A DNA stretch of 32,872 bases from Lachnospiraceae bacterium (GCA_017544285.1 JAFYEL010000068.1:1-32872), one strand, 5' to 3'. Positions 1-8,520 are shown, numbered from the stretch's first letter. The notes: generated by a model not told the origin, from the sequence alone. A program made the numbers and translations.

Positions 1-280
1 CATGAGCATCATCGAATCCATCAGCGTAAAGACCCCCGTGATCTGTTCGGATATAGGCAATCCCGCAGCACTGGTCACCGAGGGAAAGAGCGGACTCAAA
101 TTCCGGTGTGGTGATGCGAAAGACCTGGCTCAAAAAGTGGAGATGATGGAACAAGCGCCCTTTGAGGCAGATGAGAGCTGCGCTGCGGAATTTTCAGCGG
201 AAAAGAATTATGAAAAGCTGATGGAGATATATGAGTCTTCGATCAAAAGATGTAACTCAAAGAAAAGGAGCACACATTGA
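1..280 (+). CDS. Glycosyltransferase group 1 (GT4), C-terminal fragment
   Basis: Only the last ~92 residues are present; the gene begins before the window. The fragment opens with a stretch of the form ESISVKTPVICSDIGNPAAL followed by a glycine-bearing 'EGKSGLKF' and 'GDAKDLAQKV'. This is the usual end of the donor-sugar-binding half of GT4 enzymes (the E-x7-E region, then the 'G-x-L/F-x-x-GD' turn and a final helix). The ATG at position 2 is therefore an internal methionine, not the start. The stop overlaps the TTG start of surE, so the two genes are likely co-transcribed. Acceptor and sugar cannot be told from this fragment. Family assignment is fairly secure, the specific function unknown. 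Confidence 0.75.
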   Translation, partial: MSIIESISVKTPVICSDIGNPAALVTEGKSGLKFRCGDAKDLAQKVEMMEQAPFEADESCAAEFSAEKNYEKLMEIYESSIKRCNSKKRSTH

Positions 281-993
281 AGATACTGATAACAAACGAT
301 GACGGAATAAATTCAAAGGGAATAAAGGAGCTGGCACGCGCTGCCATGGAGCTGGGAGATGTATATGTGGTGGCTCCAGAGGGAGAGTGCAGCGCCATGT
401 CTCAGCACATAAGCGTAAGGGAGAGGCTCCTTGCAAAAAAGCATGATTTCCCTCTTCCTGTAAAGGAATCCTACAGCGTCAGCGGGACCCCGGCGGACTG
501 CGTAAAAGTGGCCCTTGCCTTCCTTTTAAAGGAAAAGCCCGACTTTGTTTTCACGGGGATAAACAACGGGTATAATGCGGGAGGTGACATCATATACTCC
601 GGCACCTGCTGCGCCGCCATGGAGGCTCTTTTAGGGGGCGTCCCCGCCATCGCTTTTTCCAACAAAATGAACGGATCCTATGAGACGGTGGATGAATATC
701 TGCTGCCTATAATGAAGGAACTGATAAATGAGGAGTGTGCGCCGAACGAGATAAGAAACGTGAACTTTCCCGGAGTGAGCCTCGGGGAGTACAAGGGCAT
801 TTTAAGGGACAGAAAGATAGCGCCCTTCCAGTACTATCTGAATACCTATGAGGTAAACTACACCGAGGAGGGGGTGGAGCTTCTGGCGGGAGGCGTCCCC
901 TACGCCGACAAGCTTCCACTGGATGACACAGATATGTCGGCACTGTTCAACGGGTACATTTCCATCGGAAAAGTGGCCTGTCATGTGCTGTGA
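277..993 (+). CDS. surE: 5'/3'-nucleotidase SurE
   Basis: SurE is a metal-dependent survival-protein nucleotidase that dephosphorylates nucleoside 5'- and 3'-monophosphates in the cytoplasm. The N-terminus 'ILITNDDGINSKGI' holds the metal-binding Asp pair. 'APEGECSAMSQ' provides the conserved Ser-bearing loop, 'SGTPADCVKVAL' follows, and 'SGINxG'-type residues appear as 'TGINNGYNAGGDIIYSGT'. At 238 aa it is a normal length. The start is TTG at 277, chosen because it overlaps the preceding stop (TTGA), sits six bases after AAAGGAG (264-270), and puts 'KILITNDDG' at the exact N-terminus as in the family. Fifteen bases separate it from nth. Confidence 0.95.
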   Translation: MKILITNDDGINSKGIKELARAAMELGDVYVVAPEGECSAMSQHISVRERLLAKKHDFPLPVKESYSVSGTPADCVKVALAFLLKEKPDFVFTGINNGYNAGGDIIYSGTCCAAMEALLGGVPAIAFSNKMNGSYETVDEYLLPIMKELINEECAPNEIRNVNFPGVSLGEYKGILRDRKIAPFQYYLNTYEVNYTEEGVELLAGGVPYADKLPLDDTDMSALFNGYISIGKVACHVL

Positions 994-1008
994 TACAGAG
1001 GTTATGAT

Positions 1009-1650
1009 ATGCGAAAAAAAGAGAGGGCGCTCGCGGTGATCGAGCGCCTTAAAAATGAATACCCGGACAGCGGGTGTACTCTGGATTATGAAGAACCCTG
1101 GAAGCTCCTGATCTCAGTCAGGCTGGCGGCCCAGTGTACGGACGAGAGGGTGAACAGGATCGTGCCTCTTCTCTACGAAAGATTCCCCTCGCCCGAAGCC
1201 ATCGCAAAGGCTTCGGTTGATGAGATAGAAGAGATAGTAAGGCCCTGCGGCCTTGGCAGGAGCAAGGCAAAGGACATAAATGCCTGCATGAGAGACCTGT
1301 GCGAAAAATACGGCGGCAAAGTCCCGGATGAGATGGAGGAGCTGTTAAAGCTGCCGGGAGTGGGAAGAAAGAGCGCGAACCTGATACTGGGAGATGTATA
1401 CAAAAAGCCCGCCATAGTCACGGACACCCATTGCATCAGGCTTTCAAACAGGATAGGCCTTGTGGATCAGGAGACGGATCCCTTCAAGGTGGAAAAGGCC
1501 CTCAGGGCCATCGTTCCTCCTGAGGAAGGGAACGATCTGTGCCACAGGATGGTGGAGCACGGAAGGACGGTGTGCAGCGCCAGGAGCGCACCGAAATGCC
1601 ATGAGTGCTGCCTTGAGGACATATGCAAAAAAAATATTAAAAAACCATGA
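1009..1650 (+). CDS. nth: Endonuclease III (DNA glycosylase/AP lyase)
   Basis: Removes oxidised pyrimidines from DNA and cleaves the abasic site by beta-elimination. The helix-hairpin-helix 'LPGVGRKSANLIL' carries the catalytic Lys, and 'VTDTHCIRLSNR' carries the catalytic Asp. The C-terminal cysteines for the [4Fe-4S] cluster are present, but their spacing reads C-X7-C-X2-C-X5-C, whereas the classical E. coli spacing is C-X6-C-X2-C-X5-C, so one extra residue lies in the first loop. Length 213 aa is typical. The start ATG follows AGAGG at 997-1001. The gene ends inside a small AT-rich inverted repeat that leads straight into the next promoter. Confidence 0.95.
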   Translation: MRKKERALAVIERLKNEYPDSGCTLDYEEPWKLLISVRLAAQCTDERVNRIVPLLYERFPSPEAIAKASVDEIEEIVRPCGLGRSKAKDINACMRDLCEKYGGKVPDEMEELLKLPGVGRKSANLILGDVYKKPAIVTDTHCIRLSNRIGLVDQETDPFKVEKALRAIVPPEEGNDLCHRMVEHGRTVCSARSAPKCHECCLEDICKKNIKKP

Positions 1651-1665
1651 GGTTTTTGGTATAAT
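1637..1665 (+). promoter_or_regulatory. Putative extended -10 promoter of the nitroreductase-pyr-fol operon
   Basis: A perfect extended -10 element TGGTATAAT lies at 1657-1665 (TATAAT at 1660-1665). Seventeen bases upstream, TTAAAA at 1637-1642 matches the -35 consensus at four of six positions. An inverted repeat, AAAAACC (1640-1646) and GGTTTTT (1651-1657) around the nth stop codon, overlaps the spacer. It could act as a weak terminator for nth or as an operator. Predicted transcription start is near 1672, giving a leader of about 65 bases. Found by eye only. Confidence 0.6.
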
Positions 1666-1670
1666 GTACG

Positions 1671-1721
1671 GAGACTGTCAGGTGGTCTATGACAGACCCT
1701 TTTGCAAAGGGGCCCTAAGAA
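1671..1721 (+). promoter_or_regulatory. Structured 5' leader with competing hairpins
   Basis: Three inverted repeats fall in about 40 bases of predicted untranslated leader. CTGTCA (1675-1680) pairs with TGACAG (1690-1695). GGTCT (1684-1688) pairs with AGACC (1694-1698) and is mutually exclusive with the first. CCCTTT (1697-1702) pairs with AAAGGG (1706-1711) around a three-base loop. The last hairpin ends about 10 bases before AGGAGG at 1723-1728. There is no U-tract after any stem, so a classical terminator-type attenuator is not evident, and I do not see the known PyrR-binding loop. Regulation of the downstream pyrimidine genes is an inference from position. Confidence 0.4.
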
Positions 1722-1737
1722 AAGGAGGAACGGTATT

Positions 1738-2280
1738 ATGGAAGCATTGGAATGTATCAAAGGCAGACGCAGCATTCGCGATTTCGAGGACAAACCCGTT
1801 GACAGGGCTTTGATCAATGAGATCATCGGCGCAGCCGCTTACGCACCTTCATGGAAGAACACACAGGTCACCCGTTATCTGGTTATTGATGACAAGGCAA
1901 AGATCGCCGAGATCGCAAAGGACTACACTACTTGTTTTTCATACAACGGAAACACAATAGGCAAGGCACCGGTGCTCATTGCGGTCACCGCATTAAAGGG
2001 ACGCTCCGGAGTGGAAAAGGACGGCTCCTTTACCACAAAGAGAGAGGGCAACTGGCTTATGTTTGACGCCGGCTGCGCAACCCAGACTCTCTGTCTTGCG
2101 GCTTATGAAAAGGGACTGGGCACGGTTATCATGGGAATATTTGACGACGGGCTTTCGGCACATCTCCAGATCCCCGAGGACAGGGAGCTGGTATGTCTGG
2201 TATGCCTGGGCTACCCTGCAGTCGCACCCGAGGCACCCAAGAGGAAGAGTGTCGAAGAACTGGTAACCTTTGCGGAGTAA
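1738..2280 (+). CDS. Nitroreductase family flavoprotein
   Basis: A 180-residue FMN-dependent oxidoreductase of the nitroreductase fold, expected to be a cytoplasmic homodimer using NAD(P)H. The N-terminal 'CIKGRRSIRDFEDKPV' with the Arg-Arg-Ser-x-Arg phosphate-binding motif for FMN is typical. 'AAAYAPSWKNTQ' (a variant of the A-P-S-x-x-N-x-Q motif) follows, and the C-terminus has 'GYPAVAPEAPKRKSVEEL', the family's usual ending. The start ATG at 1738 is preceded by AGGAGG with good spacing; a longer upstream reading frame would run through the promoter and leader and is rejected. Substrate is unknown. It is the first gene of the pyrB operon, 15 bases ahead of pyrB. Confidence 0.9.
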   Translation: MEALECIKGRRSIRDFEDKPVDRALINEIIGAAAYAPSWKNTQVTRYLVIDDKAKIAEIAKDYTTCFSYNGNTIGKAPVLIAVTALKGRSGVEKDGSFTTKREGNWLMFDAGCATQTLCLAAYEKGLGTVIMGIFDDGLSAHLQIPEDRELVCLVCLGYPAVAPEAPKRKSVEELVTFAE

Positions 2281-2295
2281 TAGAAAGGAGCGCGA

Positions 2296-3225
2296 ATGCG
2301 ACATCTGATGAGCCCTCTGGATTTCACGGTGGACGAGCTTTCAAGGCTGATGGATCTGGCGGGCGACGTAGAAAGAAATCCCGAAAAATTTGCTCATGAG
2401 TGCGACGGAAAGATACTGGCCACACTGTTTTACGAGCCCAGTACACGCACCAGGCTTTCCTTTGAGTCGGCCATGTTAAGACTTGGAGGGCGTACCCTCG
2501 GATTTGCCACGGCGGATTCATCCTCAGCCGCAAAGGGAGAGAGCGTGGCCGATACCATACGCATGATATCCTGTTACGCGCATATCTGCGCCGTGCGCCA
2601 CCCCAAAGAGGGCGCGGCGCTGGTGGCATCCTCAAAGGCAAGGATCCCGGTGATAAACGCAGGCGACGGAGGTCACCAGCATCCCACCCAGACCCTGACG
2701 GATATGCTCACCATCCGCTCTTTGAAGGGCAGGCTGGACAACCTCACCATAGGCCTTTGCGGAGACCTGAAGTTCGGACGCACCGTCCACTCACTCATCA
2801 AGTCTCTGGTGAGATACGAAAATGTCAGGTTCGTACTCATTTCCCCCGAGGAACTGAGGATCCCATCCTACATCAGGGATGACGTGCTTAAGGCCGGAAA
2901 CATTCCCTTCGAGGAGGTCCGTCACATAGAGGACGTCATAGGTTCCCTGGATCTGCTCTACATGACCAGAGTCCAGCGAGAGCGCTTCTTCAACGAAGAG
3001 GACTATGTGAGATTAAAGGACTTCTACGTACTCGACAGAAAAAAGATGGAGCTTGCGGGAAAGGATATGCTGGTGCTGCATCCTCTGCCCAGAGTAAACG
3101 AGATATCGGTAGAAGTTGACGACGACCCCAGGGCCGTTTATTTCAAGCAGGGACAGTACGGCGTTTACATCAGGATGGCGCTGATCCTTACGCTTTTGTA
3201 TCCCGAGAGGTACGGATTATGCTGA
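2296..3225 (+). CDS. pyrB: Aspartate carbamoyltransferase catalytic chain
   Basis: Catalyses carbamoyl phosphate + L-aspartate to N-carbamoyl-L-aspartate, the committed step of pyrimidine synthesis. '[13 protein letters not shown]' (residues ~45-57) is the carbamoyl-phosphate motif. 'SSSAAKGES' (~75-83) supplies the Ser and Lys of the mobile 80s loop that reaches into the neighbouring subunit. 'HPTQ' (129-132) and 'LHPLPRVNE' complete the active site. Length 309 aa is standard. An AAAGGAG ribosome site precedes the ATG. It overlaps pyrI by seven bases, so the holoenzyme is probably the allosteric c6r6 type. No carA, carB, pyrC or pyrD is adjacent in this window. Confidence 0.97.
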   Translation: MRHLMSPLDFTVDELSRLMDLAGDVERNPEKFAHECDGKILATLFYEPSTRTRLSFESAMLRLGGRTLGFATADSSSAAKGESVADTIRMISCYAHICAVRHPKEGAALVASSKARIPVINAGDGGHQHPTQTLTDMLTIRSLKGRLDNLTIGLCGDLKFGRTVHSLIKSLVRYENVRFVLISPEELRIPSYIRDDVLKAGNIPFEEVRHIEDVIGSLDLLYMTRVQRERFFNEEDYVRLKDFYVLDRKKMELAGKDMLVLHPLPRVNEISVEVDDDPRAVYFKQGQYGVYIRMALILTLLYPERYGLC

Positions 3226-3653
3226 ATGTAGGAAAGATCGAAGAGGGCTTCGTCCTCGACCACATAAAGGCCGGAGAGGCCATGGTGCTTTACGACCACC
3301 TGGGGCTTGATAAGCTGGACTGCTGCGTAGCCCTTATCACCAACGCCCGCAGCAACAAAATGGGCAAAAAAGACATAGTAAAGGTGGAGTGCCCGGTAGA
3401 CATGCTGGACTTTGACATACTGGGCTTCCTGGATCACAACATCACGGTAAATGTCATAAAGGACGGCGAGATAGTATCAAAGCCGGTGCTTGAGCTTCCC
3501 AAGCGCATAGTGGATGTCATTAAGTGCAGGAATCCCAGATGCATCACGTCCATAGAGCAGGAGCTTACCCATGAGTTCATCCTGACCGACGAAAAGCAGG
3601 AGATCTACCGCTGCAAATACTGTGAGGAGAAATACGATAAAAAGAGACGATGA
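3219..3653 (+). CDS. pyrI: Aspartate carbamoyltransferase regulatory chain
   Basis: The regulatory subunit binds nucleotide effectors at its N-terminal domain and links catalytic trimers through a C-terminal zinc domain. The N-terminal part ('[19 protein letters not shown]') matches the nucleotide-binding allosteric domain. Four zinc-ligand cysteines are seen as C-x4-C ('CRNPRC') and C-x2-C ('CKYC') near the C-terminus. Length is 144 aa, close to the E. coli chain. The start lies within the last codons of pyrB and the stop overlaps the folC ATG (ATGA), giving strong translational coupling. The presence of PyrI implies feedback control of the enzyme by CTP or related nucleotides. Confidence 0.97.
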   Translation: MLNVGKIEEGFVLDHIKAGEAMVLYDHLGLDKLDCCVALITNARSNKMGKKDIVKVECPVDMLDFDILGFLDHNITVNVIKDGEIVSKPVLELPKRIVDVIKCRNPRCITSIEQELTHEFILTDEKQEIYRCKYCEEKYDKKRR

Positions 3654-4948
3654 ATTACGCTGAATGTGAGGAATATCTCGAAGAGATCTCAAAATACGGC
3701 AGTGTTCTCGGCCTCGACAATATACGCACCCTGCTGAAAAAGCTTGGAGATCCGCAGAACAGCCTGCGCTTTGTCCAGGTTGCGGGCACCAACGGAAAGG
3801 GTTCCGTATGCGCCTTTACCGAATCGGTACTCCGGCGCAGCGGATATGCCGTCGGTCTTTATACCTCACCGGCGGTTTTTTCGCATCTTGAGACCATAAA
3901 GCTGGGAAAGAGCATCACGAAGGCCGACTACGCCGATGTCATAACAAGGGTTGCCGAAAAGGCGGATGCCATGGAGCACCATCCCACGGTGTTTGAGATC
4001 GAGACCGCGGCAGCCATCCTCTACTTCTTTGAAAAGAAGGCAGATGTGGTTATCCTGGAGTGCGGACTTGGCGGCAGGGATGACGCCACAAACGTGGTGG
4101 ACACCACCATACTCTCGGTGATCACCTCCATCTCGAAGGATCATACCCATATACTGGGGCCGGATGAGGGAAGCATTGCAAAGGTCAAGGCCGGCATAAT
4201 TAAAAATGGTGCGACCGTGGTCAGTGCCATGCAGGATGAGGAAGCCCTCGAGGTGATAAAAAAAGCGGCCGAAAAAGCGGGAAGCTCTCTTGTGGTCTGC
4301 GACGAAGATAAGGACACAAAGATCTTATCCTTAAAGCCCGGCAGGACCGTTTTTAACGCCCGGGCCGGGGGCCGGACTTACGAAAACCTGGTCATAGGTT
4401 TAAACGGGCTCTGCCAGATCGGAAACGCTCTGGTGGCCTTAAATGCCCTGCTTAAGCTCAAAGAGCTGGGGTTTGATCTGATAACCGAAAAGACTGTCAG
4501 GGCAGGTTTTTCATCAGCCCGCCATCCCGGCAGGTTCGAGGTGATCGCAGATTCCCCGGTGACGGTAATTGACGGAGCCCACAACCCCGACGCCGCACTT
4601 TCGCTCAGGGAATCCGTTGAGCTCTACTTCAAAAACAAAAGGCTGATCTTTATCATGGGAGTCTTTGCCGACAAGGACTACGATTCCATACTCCGCATCA
4701 TGGCTCCCCTTGCAGAACATATAATAACCGTACACACTCCGGGCAACGACAGGGCCCTGCCCTCTTACGAGCTGGCAAAGGCGGCCCTTTTGTACAACCC
4801 GAATGTCACGTCGGCAGCCTCGCTGCAGGAGGCTGTTGAACTGGCCCGTCTTCTGGCGGACAAAAAGGATGTGATACTGATCTTCGGATCCCTGTCATTC
4901 CTGAAAAACATAAAAGCACTGGTGAAAAAAGATGAACGCATTCGATGA
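3650..4948 (+). CDS. folC: Folylpolyglutamate synthase / dihydrofolate synthase
   Basis: Mur-ligase-family enzyme that adds L-glutamate to dihydropteroate and to reduced folates, using ATP. The P-loop 'VAGTNGKGS' (residues ~44-52) and '[12 protein letters not shown]' are characteristic, with the C-terminal Mur-ligase domain beginning near '[11 protein letters not shown]'. At 432 aa it is full length. It starts within the pyrI stop codon and ends 17 bases into folE. Whether the enzyme has both dihydrofolate synthase and polyglutamylation activities cannot be settled by eye, but as the only copy in a folate operon it likely does both. Confidence 0.95.
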   Translation: MNYAECEEYLEEISKYGSVLGLDNIRTLLKKLGDPQNSLRFVQVAGTNGKGSVCAFTESVLRRSGYAVGLYTSPAVFSHLETIKLGKSITKADYADVITRVAEKADAMEHHPTVFEIETAAAILYFFEKKADVVILECGLGGRDDATNVVDTTILSVITSISKDHTHILGPDEGSIAKVKAGIIKNGATVVSAMQDEEALEVIKKAAEKAGSSLVVCDEDKDTKILSLKPGRTVFNARAGGRTYENLVIGLNGLCQIGNALVALNALLKLKELGFDLITEKTVRAGFSSARHPGRFEVIADSPVTVIDGAHNPDAALSLRESVELYFKNKRLIFIMGVFADKDYDSILRIMAPLAEHIITVHTPGNDRALPSYELAKAALLYNPNVTSAASLQEAVELARLLADKKDVILIFGSLSFLKNIKALVKKDERIR

Positions 4949-5492
4949 AGAAAAGATAAAACAGGGCGTCAGGCTCATCCTCGAAGGGCTTGGCGAGGAC
5001 ACGGAAAGGGAAGGCCTTAAGGACACCCCCGAGAGAGTGATGCGCTTGTACCGGGAGACCATGTCCGGTATGGGAGAGGACGCCGGGGATCATCTTTCCC
5101 GGGTTTTCGGCGTAGAGACCGGGGAGCTTGTGATAGAAAAGGACATAACCTTTTACTCCACCTGCGAACACCATATGATGCCCTTCTTCGGAAAGGCGGC
5201 CATAGCCTATATCCCTGACAAAAAGGTGGTGGGGCTTTCAAAGCTGGCAAGAACTGTGGAAACCTTTTCCAGACGGCTTCAGCTCCAGGAACAGCTTACC
5301 GCCCAGATAGCGGATGCGGTTTTTGAGCAGCTGGGGGCAAAGGGAGTGCTGGTAATGCTCGAGGCGGAGCACACCTGCATGACCATGAGAGGCGTCAAAA
5401 AGCCGGGGTCAAAGACTCTGACGCTGGCGGCCAGGGGCATATACGAGACAGATGCGGAGGCAAAGGAACAGGTCCTGAGGTTGATGAGATGA
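4932..5492 (+). CDS. folE: GTP cyclohydrolase I (type IA)
   Basis: Converts GTP to 7,8-dihydroneopterin triphosphate, the entry step of folate synthesis. The zinc site is visible as Cys78 in '[10 protein letters not shown]' (with His81) and Cys149 in '[11 protein letters not shown]'. The GTP-binding stretch '[19 protein letters not shown]' is also present. Length 186 aa fits the core enzyme with a short N-terminus. The start overlaps folC by 17 bases and the stop overlaps folP by four (ATGA). No dedicated phosphatase for dihydroneopterin triphosphate is seen nearby. Confidence 0.97.
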   Translation: MNAFDEEKIKQGVRLILEGLGEDTEREGLKDTPERVMRLYRETMSGMGEDAGDHLSRVFGVETGELVIEKDITFYSTCEHHMMPFFGKAAIAYIPDKKVVGLSKLARTVETFSRRLQLQEQLTAQIADAVFEQLGAKGVLVMLEAEHTCMTMRGVKKPGSKTLTLAARGIYETDAEAKEQVLRLMR

Positions 5493-6295
5493 TAATCGGT
5501 GGAAAAGATTTTAAGACAAGCGACACCACATACGTAATGGGCATACTGAATGTCACGCCTGATTCATTTTCCGACGGCGGACAGTTCAATACCAGAGACG
5601 CGGCTCTTTCCCATGTGGAGCAGATGATCCTGGAGGGGGCCGATATCATCGATGTGGGGGGCGAGTCCACCAGGCCCGGCTTCACCGCGGTTTCCGCACA
5701 GGAAGAGATAGAGAGGGTTTCCGGCATCATAGCCGACATAAAAGAAAGGTTCGACATTCCAATATCCATCGACACCCACAAGAGCGAGGTGGCAAGGGAG
5801 GCAATTAAGGCCGGGGCAGATCTTATCAACGATGTCTGTGCCCTTGCCTACGATGATGACATGGGCCGGGTTGTGGCCGAGAGCGGACTGCCCTGTGTGC
5901 TGATGCACAACAGTCTGAGTCCTGTGGTAAAGCTGCCGGATGACATGGACAGCTTCATGGAGGGGGCTCTTAAGAGAGCTAAGGATGCCGGCATCAAAAA
6001 AGAGAATATAATCCTGGATCCCGGCATCGGTTTCGGTAAGAGTACCGCCCAGAATCTCATGATCCTGGCAGATGAAAACTATATGCTCCCCCCCGGGTAT
6101 CCGGTGCTGCTAGGCGTATCCAGAAAAAAGGTTATAGGCAACACCCTGAACCTTCCGGTCTCGGAAAGACTTGAGGGGGTGCTGGCCATCACGGCTCTGG
6201 CATCATGGCGCGGGATCATGTTTGTCAGGGTCCACGACGTTAAAGAAAACAGAAGAGTTATAGATATGACGGAGGCGATAAGGGCAAATGGATAA
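5489..6295 (+). CDS. folP: Dihydropteroate synthase
   Basis: Condenses 6-hydroxymethyl-7,8-dihydropterin diphosphate with p-aminobenzoate; this is the sulfonamide target. The N-terminal '[17 protein letters not shown]' is the pABA and pyrophosphate loop, followed by '[14 protein letters not shown]' (second loop), '[14 protein letters not shown]' and 'DPGIGFGKS'. The C-terminal '[14 protein letters not shown]' carries the conserved 'R-x-H-D-V' motif. TIM-barrel length of 268 aa is typical. It is tightly overlapped by folE upstream and the folB-folK fusion downstream (8 bases). None of the loop motifs looks altered toward known sulfonamide-resistance insertions, judged only from memory. Confidence 0.97.
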   Translation: MIIGGKDFKTSDTTYVMGILNVTPDSFSDGGQFNTRDAALSHVEQMILEGADIIDVGGESTRPGFTAVSAQEEIERVSGIIADIKERFDIPISIDTHKSEVAREAIKAGADLINDVCALAYDDDMGRVVAESGLPCVLMHNSLSPVVKLPDDMDSFMEGALKRAKDAGIKKENIILDPGIGFGKSTAQNLMILADENYMLPPGYPVLLGVSRKKVIGNTLNLPVSERLEGVLAITALASWRGIMFVRVHDVKENRRVIDMTEAIRANG

Positions 6296-7142
6296 GATCA
6301 GCATTAAGGGCCTTGAGGTTTTTGCTCACCACGGTGTATTTGAAGAGGAGAGGAGACTGGGACAGAACTTCATAGTGGATCTGGAGCTTTTCCTGGATCT
6401 CTCACTTGCCGGTGAGAGCGATGACTTAAGGCTTTCGGTGGATTACGGAAAGGTGTGCCGGTTTGTGGAATGCTTCATGAGAGAGAACACCTACGACCTT
6501 ATCGAATCCGCGGCGGAGCGTATGGCTCAGGCACTGCTTCTTGAATACAGGGAACAGCTGAAAGAGGTGGAGATCACCATAGAAAAGCCCAATGCTCCCG
6601 TTGGACTGCCCCACAAGGGGTGCAGCGTGACCGTACACAGAGGATGGCACACCGCCTTTATCTCTGCGGGCTCCAACATGGGAGACAAGAGAAGATATCT
6701 GGAGGGTGCCCTTGAGGCTTTCTGTTCCCATCACGCCTTCGAGGTAGTGGCGGTTTCGGATATCTTTGAGACAGCGCCCTACGGATATACGGATCAGGAT
6801 GATTTCCTGAACATGGCCTTTGAGATCAGGACCCTGGTCTCACCTCAGACACTGCTCGGCTTCTGCAAAGAGCTTGAAGCGCGCGCCGGGAGACGCAAGA
6901 CGGAAAGGTGGGGACCCAGGACTCTGGATCTGGACATAGTTTTCTACGATGAGGCGGTCATCAACTCCGACGAGGGCGGGCTCACCATACCCCACCCCGA
7001 TATGAGGAACAGATTTTTCGTGCTCTATCCCCTCAGACAGATCGCACCGGGATATATGCACCCCATATACAAAAAAACGGTGCTTCAGCTCCTTGAGGAA
7101 CTTATCGAGAAAAACGGAGCGGAGCCCGAGCGCAGACGTTAG
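6288..7142 (+). CDS. folBK: Bifunctional dihydroneopterin aldolase / HPPK (FolB-FolK fusion)
   Basis: One protein of 284 aa carries two consecutive folate steps. Residues ~1-118 form FolB: '[19 protein letters not shown]' with the catalytic Glu near residue 21 and Lys100 in 'ITIEKPNAP'. Residues ~122-275 form FolK, the pyrophosphokinase: 'AFISAGSNMGDK', then 'RWGPRTLDLDI' (208-217) with the two metal-binding Asp residues 214 and 216, and 'IPHPDMRNRFFVLYPL'. The linker between them is only a few residues. FolB gives 6-hydroxymethyl-dihydropterin and FolK diphosphorylates it for FolP, encoded just upstream, so channelling is plausible. FolB-FolK fusions are known in several Firmicutes. Confidence 0.96.
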   Translation: MDKISIKGLEVFAHHGVFEEERRLGQNFIVDLELFLDLSLAGESDDLRLSVDYGKVCRFVECFMRENTYDLIESAAERMAQALLLEYREQLKEVEITIEKPNAPVGLPHKGCSVTVHRGWHTAFISAGSNMGDKRRYLEGALEAFCSHHAFEVVAVSDIFETAPYGYTDQDDFLNMAFEIRTLVSPQTLLGFCKELEARAGRRKTERWGPRTLDLDIVFYDEAVINSDEGGLTIPHPDMRNRFFVLYPLRQIAPGYMHPIYKKTVLQLLEELIEKNGAEPERRR

Positions 7143-7151
7143 GAGAGTATC

Positions 7152-8198
7152 GTGAAGAGTGTGATTAAAGTGATAGCCGCGATAGTGGTCGGTATAGCCC
7201 TGATGGCCGGCATGTTCTATGTGATACATCTGCATAACATGATACCCGAGAATCCGCCTTCCACAGTGGGGAATACCGCCGGCAATCTTTTTAACGGCGG
7301 ACTTTTCTGCGAGGCGGAGGACGGCCGGGTATATTTCTCCAATTCCTTTGACGGCGGTTCCATATACTCCATGATGCCGGACGAGTCGGACATGAAAAAA
7401 CTGAACAAGTTCAAGTCAAAGTGGATCAACTCCGGAGGGGATTATCTTTACTACTACCAGAGCGCGGACGGGTCGGCGGCCATAGCCGGCTACAGCGGCC
7501 AGGTAATGGGGGTCTACCGCCAGAAAAAGGATTCAAAAAAGGCAAAATGCCTGGACAGGACGTCCGCCGGAGCCATGGTGCTCCTGGGGTCAAAGCTTTA
7601 CTACCAGCACAACACCAACAGCGGCGGTGAGGGCATGACTATCTACCGTATGAGCATAGACAAGAAGGATTACGGTATGCTTGCGAACGAGATCCTTGAT
7701 CCCTCCTGTGTGGCAGGGGGCAGCATCTATTATGCCGGGGTCTACGGCGGGCACAATCTTTACCGCCTGGACACTTCCTCGGGGCACGGCAGTCAGGTAT
7801 ATCAGGGTGATGTATGGAATCCCGTATTTACGGATTCCGACAATTTTTATTTCATGAACGTGAAGGACAATTACAGGATCCACAAGGGCTCCATTTCCTC
7901 CGGACAGTCGGAGCGGATCACACAGGAGAGGGCGGACTGTTATAACATCGCAGGCGGGTATGTATACTATCAGGCCAGCGAGGGCGACGAGCCCGGGCTC
8001 ATGAGATGCCGGCTGGACGGAAGCGACAGCGAGATGGTGGCACCGGGTTATTACACAGCCATAAACGCCACATCCAGATATGTGTACTTCATGAAATTCG
8101 GTGACGACAAGGTCACCTTGAAAACATCGGTGAACGGACCCGCTTCATCTCAGGAATTTTCAAATGCCAGGAGCGCGGTGACAACGGCAGAACAGTAG
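7152..8198 (+). CDS. Membrane-anchored DUF5050-like beta-propeller protein
   Basis: A 348-residue protein with a single N-terminal hydrophobic segment (about residues 4-27) and a likely extracytoplasmic body. The body contains repeated units with aromatic pairs followed by short loops: 'GRVYFSNSFDGGSIY', 'GDYLYYYQ', 'GSKLYYQHN', 'GGSIYYAGVYGGHNLYRLD', 'SDNFYFMN', 'GGYVYYQASEGDEPGLMRC' and 'SRYVYFMK'. This spacing is typical of DUF5050 (prolow-density-lipoprotein-receptor-like beta-propeller) proteins common in Clostridia. No catalytic motif is seen. The start is GTG at 7152, preceded by AGGAGAG (7141-7147); the stop of folBK lies inside that site. Function unknown; its position between folate and chorismate genes gives no clear clue. 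Confidence 0.75.
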   Translation: MKSVIKVIAAIVVGIALMAGMFYVIHLHNMIPENPPSTVGNTAGNLFNGGLFCEAEDGRVYFSNSFDGGSIYSMMPDESDMKKLNKFKSKWINSGGDYLYYYQSADGSAAIAGYSGQVMGVYRQKKDSKKAKCLDRTSAGAMVLLGSKLYYQHNTNSGGEGMTIYRMSIDKKDYGMLANEILDPSCVAGGSIYYAGVYGGHNLYRLDTSSGHGSQVYQGDVWNPVFTDSDNFYFMNVKDNYRIHKGSISSGQSERITQERADCYNIAGGYVYYQASEGDEPGLMRCRLDGSDSEMVAPGYYTAINATSRYVYFMKFGDDKVTLKTSVNGPASSQEFSNARSAVTTAEQ

Positions 8199-8206
8199 GT
8201 GAAAAA

Positions 8207-8488
8207 GTGGAACTGAAACAGTGCAGACGGAGACTTGATGAAATAGATGAGCAGATAGTTGAGCTGCTTAACGAGCGCATGAAGGTGTGCGAAAAGGTGG
8301 CTGAGGCTAAGCTTTCCCGGGGGCGTGCCGTGTACGATCCGGACCGTGAGGCGCAGAAGCTGGAAGCGGTGGGAGCCATGGCGGAAACTCCCGAAAAAAG
8401 CGTGTTCATACAGGCGATCTTTTCAAAGATAATGGAGACTTCCAGGCAGCTGCAGCAGCAGCTCATAGATGAGCGCGGCAGTGAATGA
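8207..8488 (+). CDS. Chorismate mutase, monofunctional AroQ type
   Basis: Rearranges chorismate to prephenate, leading to phenylalanine and tyrosine. The 93 residues are all-helical. They carry the AroQ pattern: 'RRRLDEIDEQIVELLNERM' with Arg residues at the first and second active-site positions, Lys in 'VAEAK', then 'VYDPDREAQKLE' with Asp, Arg and Glu, and a Gln-rich final helix. The start is GTG at 8207, eight bases after the DUF5050 stop, with AGGTGA five bases upstream. It has no fused prephenate dehydratase or DAHP synthase domain. It closes the folate operon; chorismate is also the p-aminobenzoate precursor, so it competes with folate synthesis for substrate. Confidence 0.9.
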   Translation: MELKQCRRRLDEIDEQIVELLNERMKVCEKVAEAKLSRGRAVYDPDREAQKLEAVGAMAETPEKSVFIQAIFSKIMETSRQLQQQLIDERGSE

Positions 8489-8492
8489 CACA

Positions 8493-8520
8493 CCCGGCAG
8501 CCGGGGTTACCTGCTATAAG
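8493..8520 (+). promoter_or_regulatory. Hairpin and putative extended -10 promoter ahead of ppk1
   Basis: The gap after the chorismate mutase gene holds a GC-rich hairpin, CCCGG (8493-8497) and CCGGG (8501-8505) around CAG, without a following T-tract. It is followed by TGCTATAAG at 8512-8520, an extended -10 element one base off consensus. No convincing -35 is seen. A start near 8527 would give a 50-base leader for ppk1. The hairpin may slow or stop readthrough from the folate operon, but this is inference. Confidence 0.4.

Noticed and set aside
1639..1658. Possible intrinsic terminator at the end of nth
   Set aside because: The inverted repeat has only two GC pairs and its T-run is part of the stem, and it overlaps a good promoter. 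Kept as part of the promoter description rather than called a terminator.
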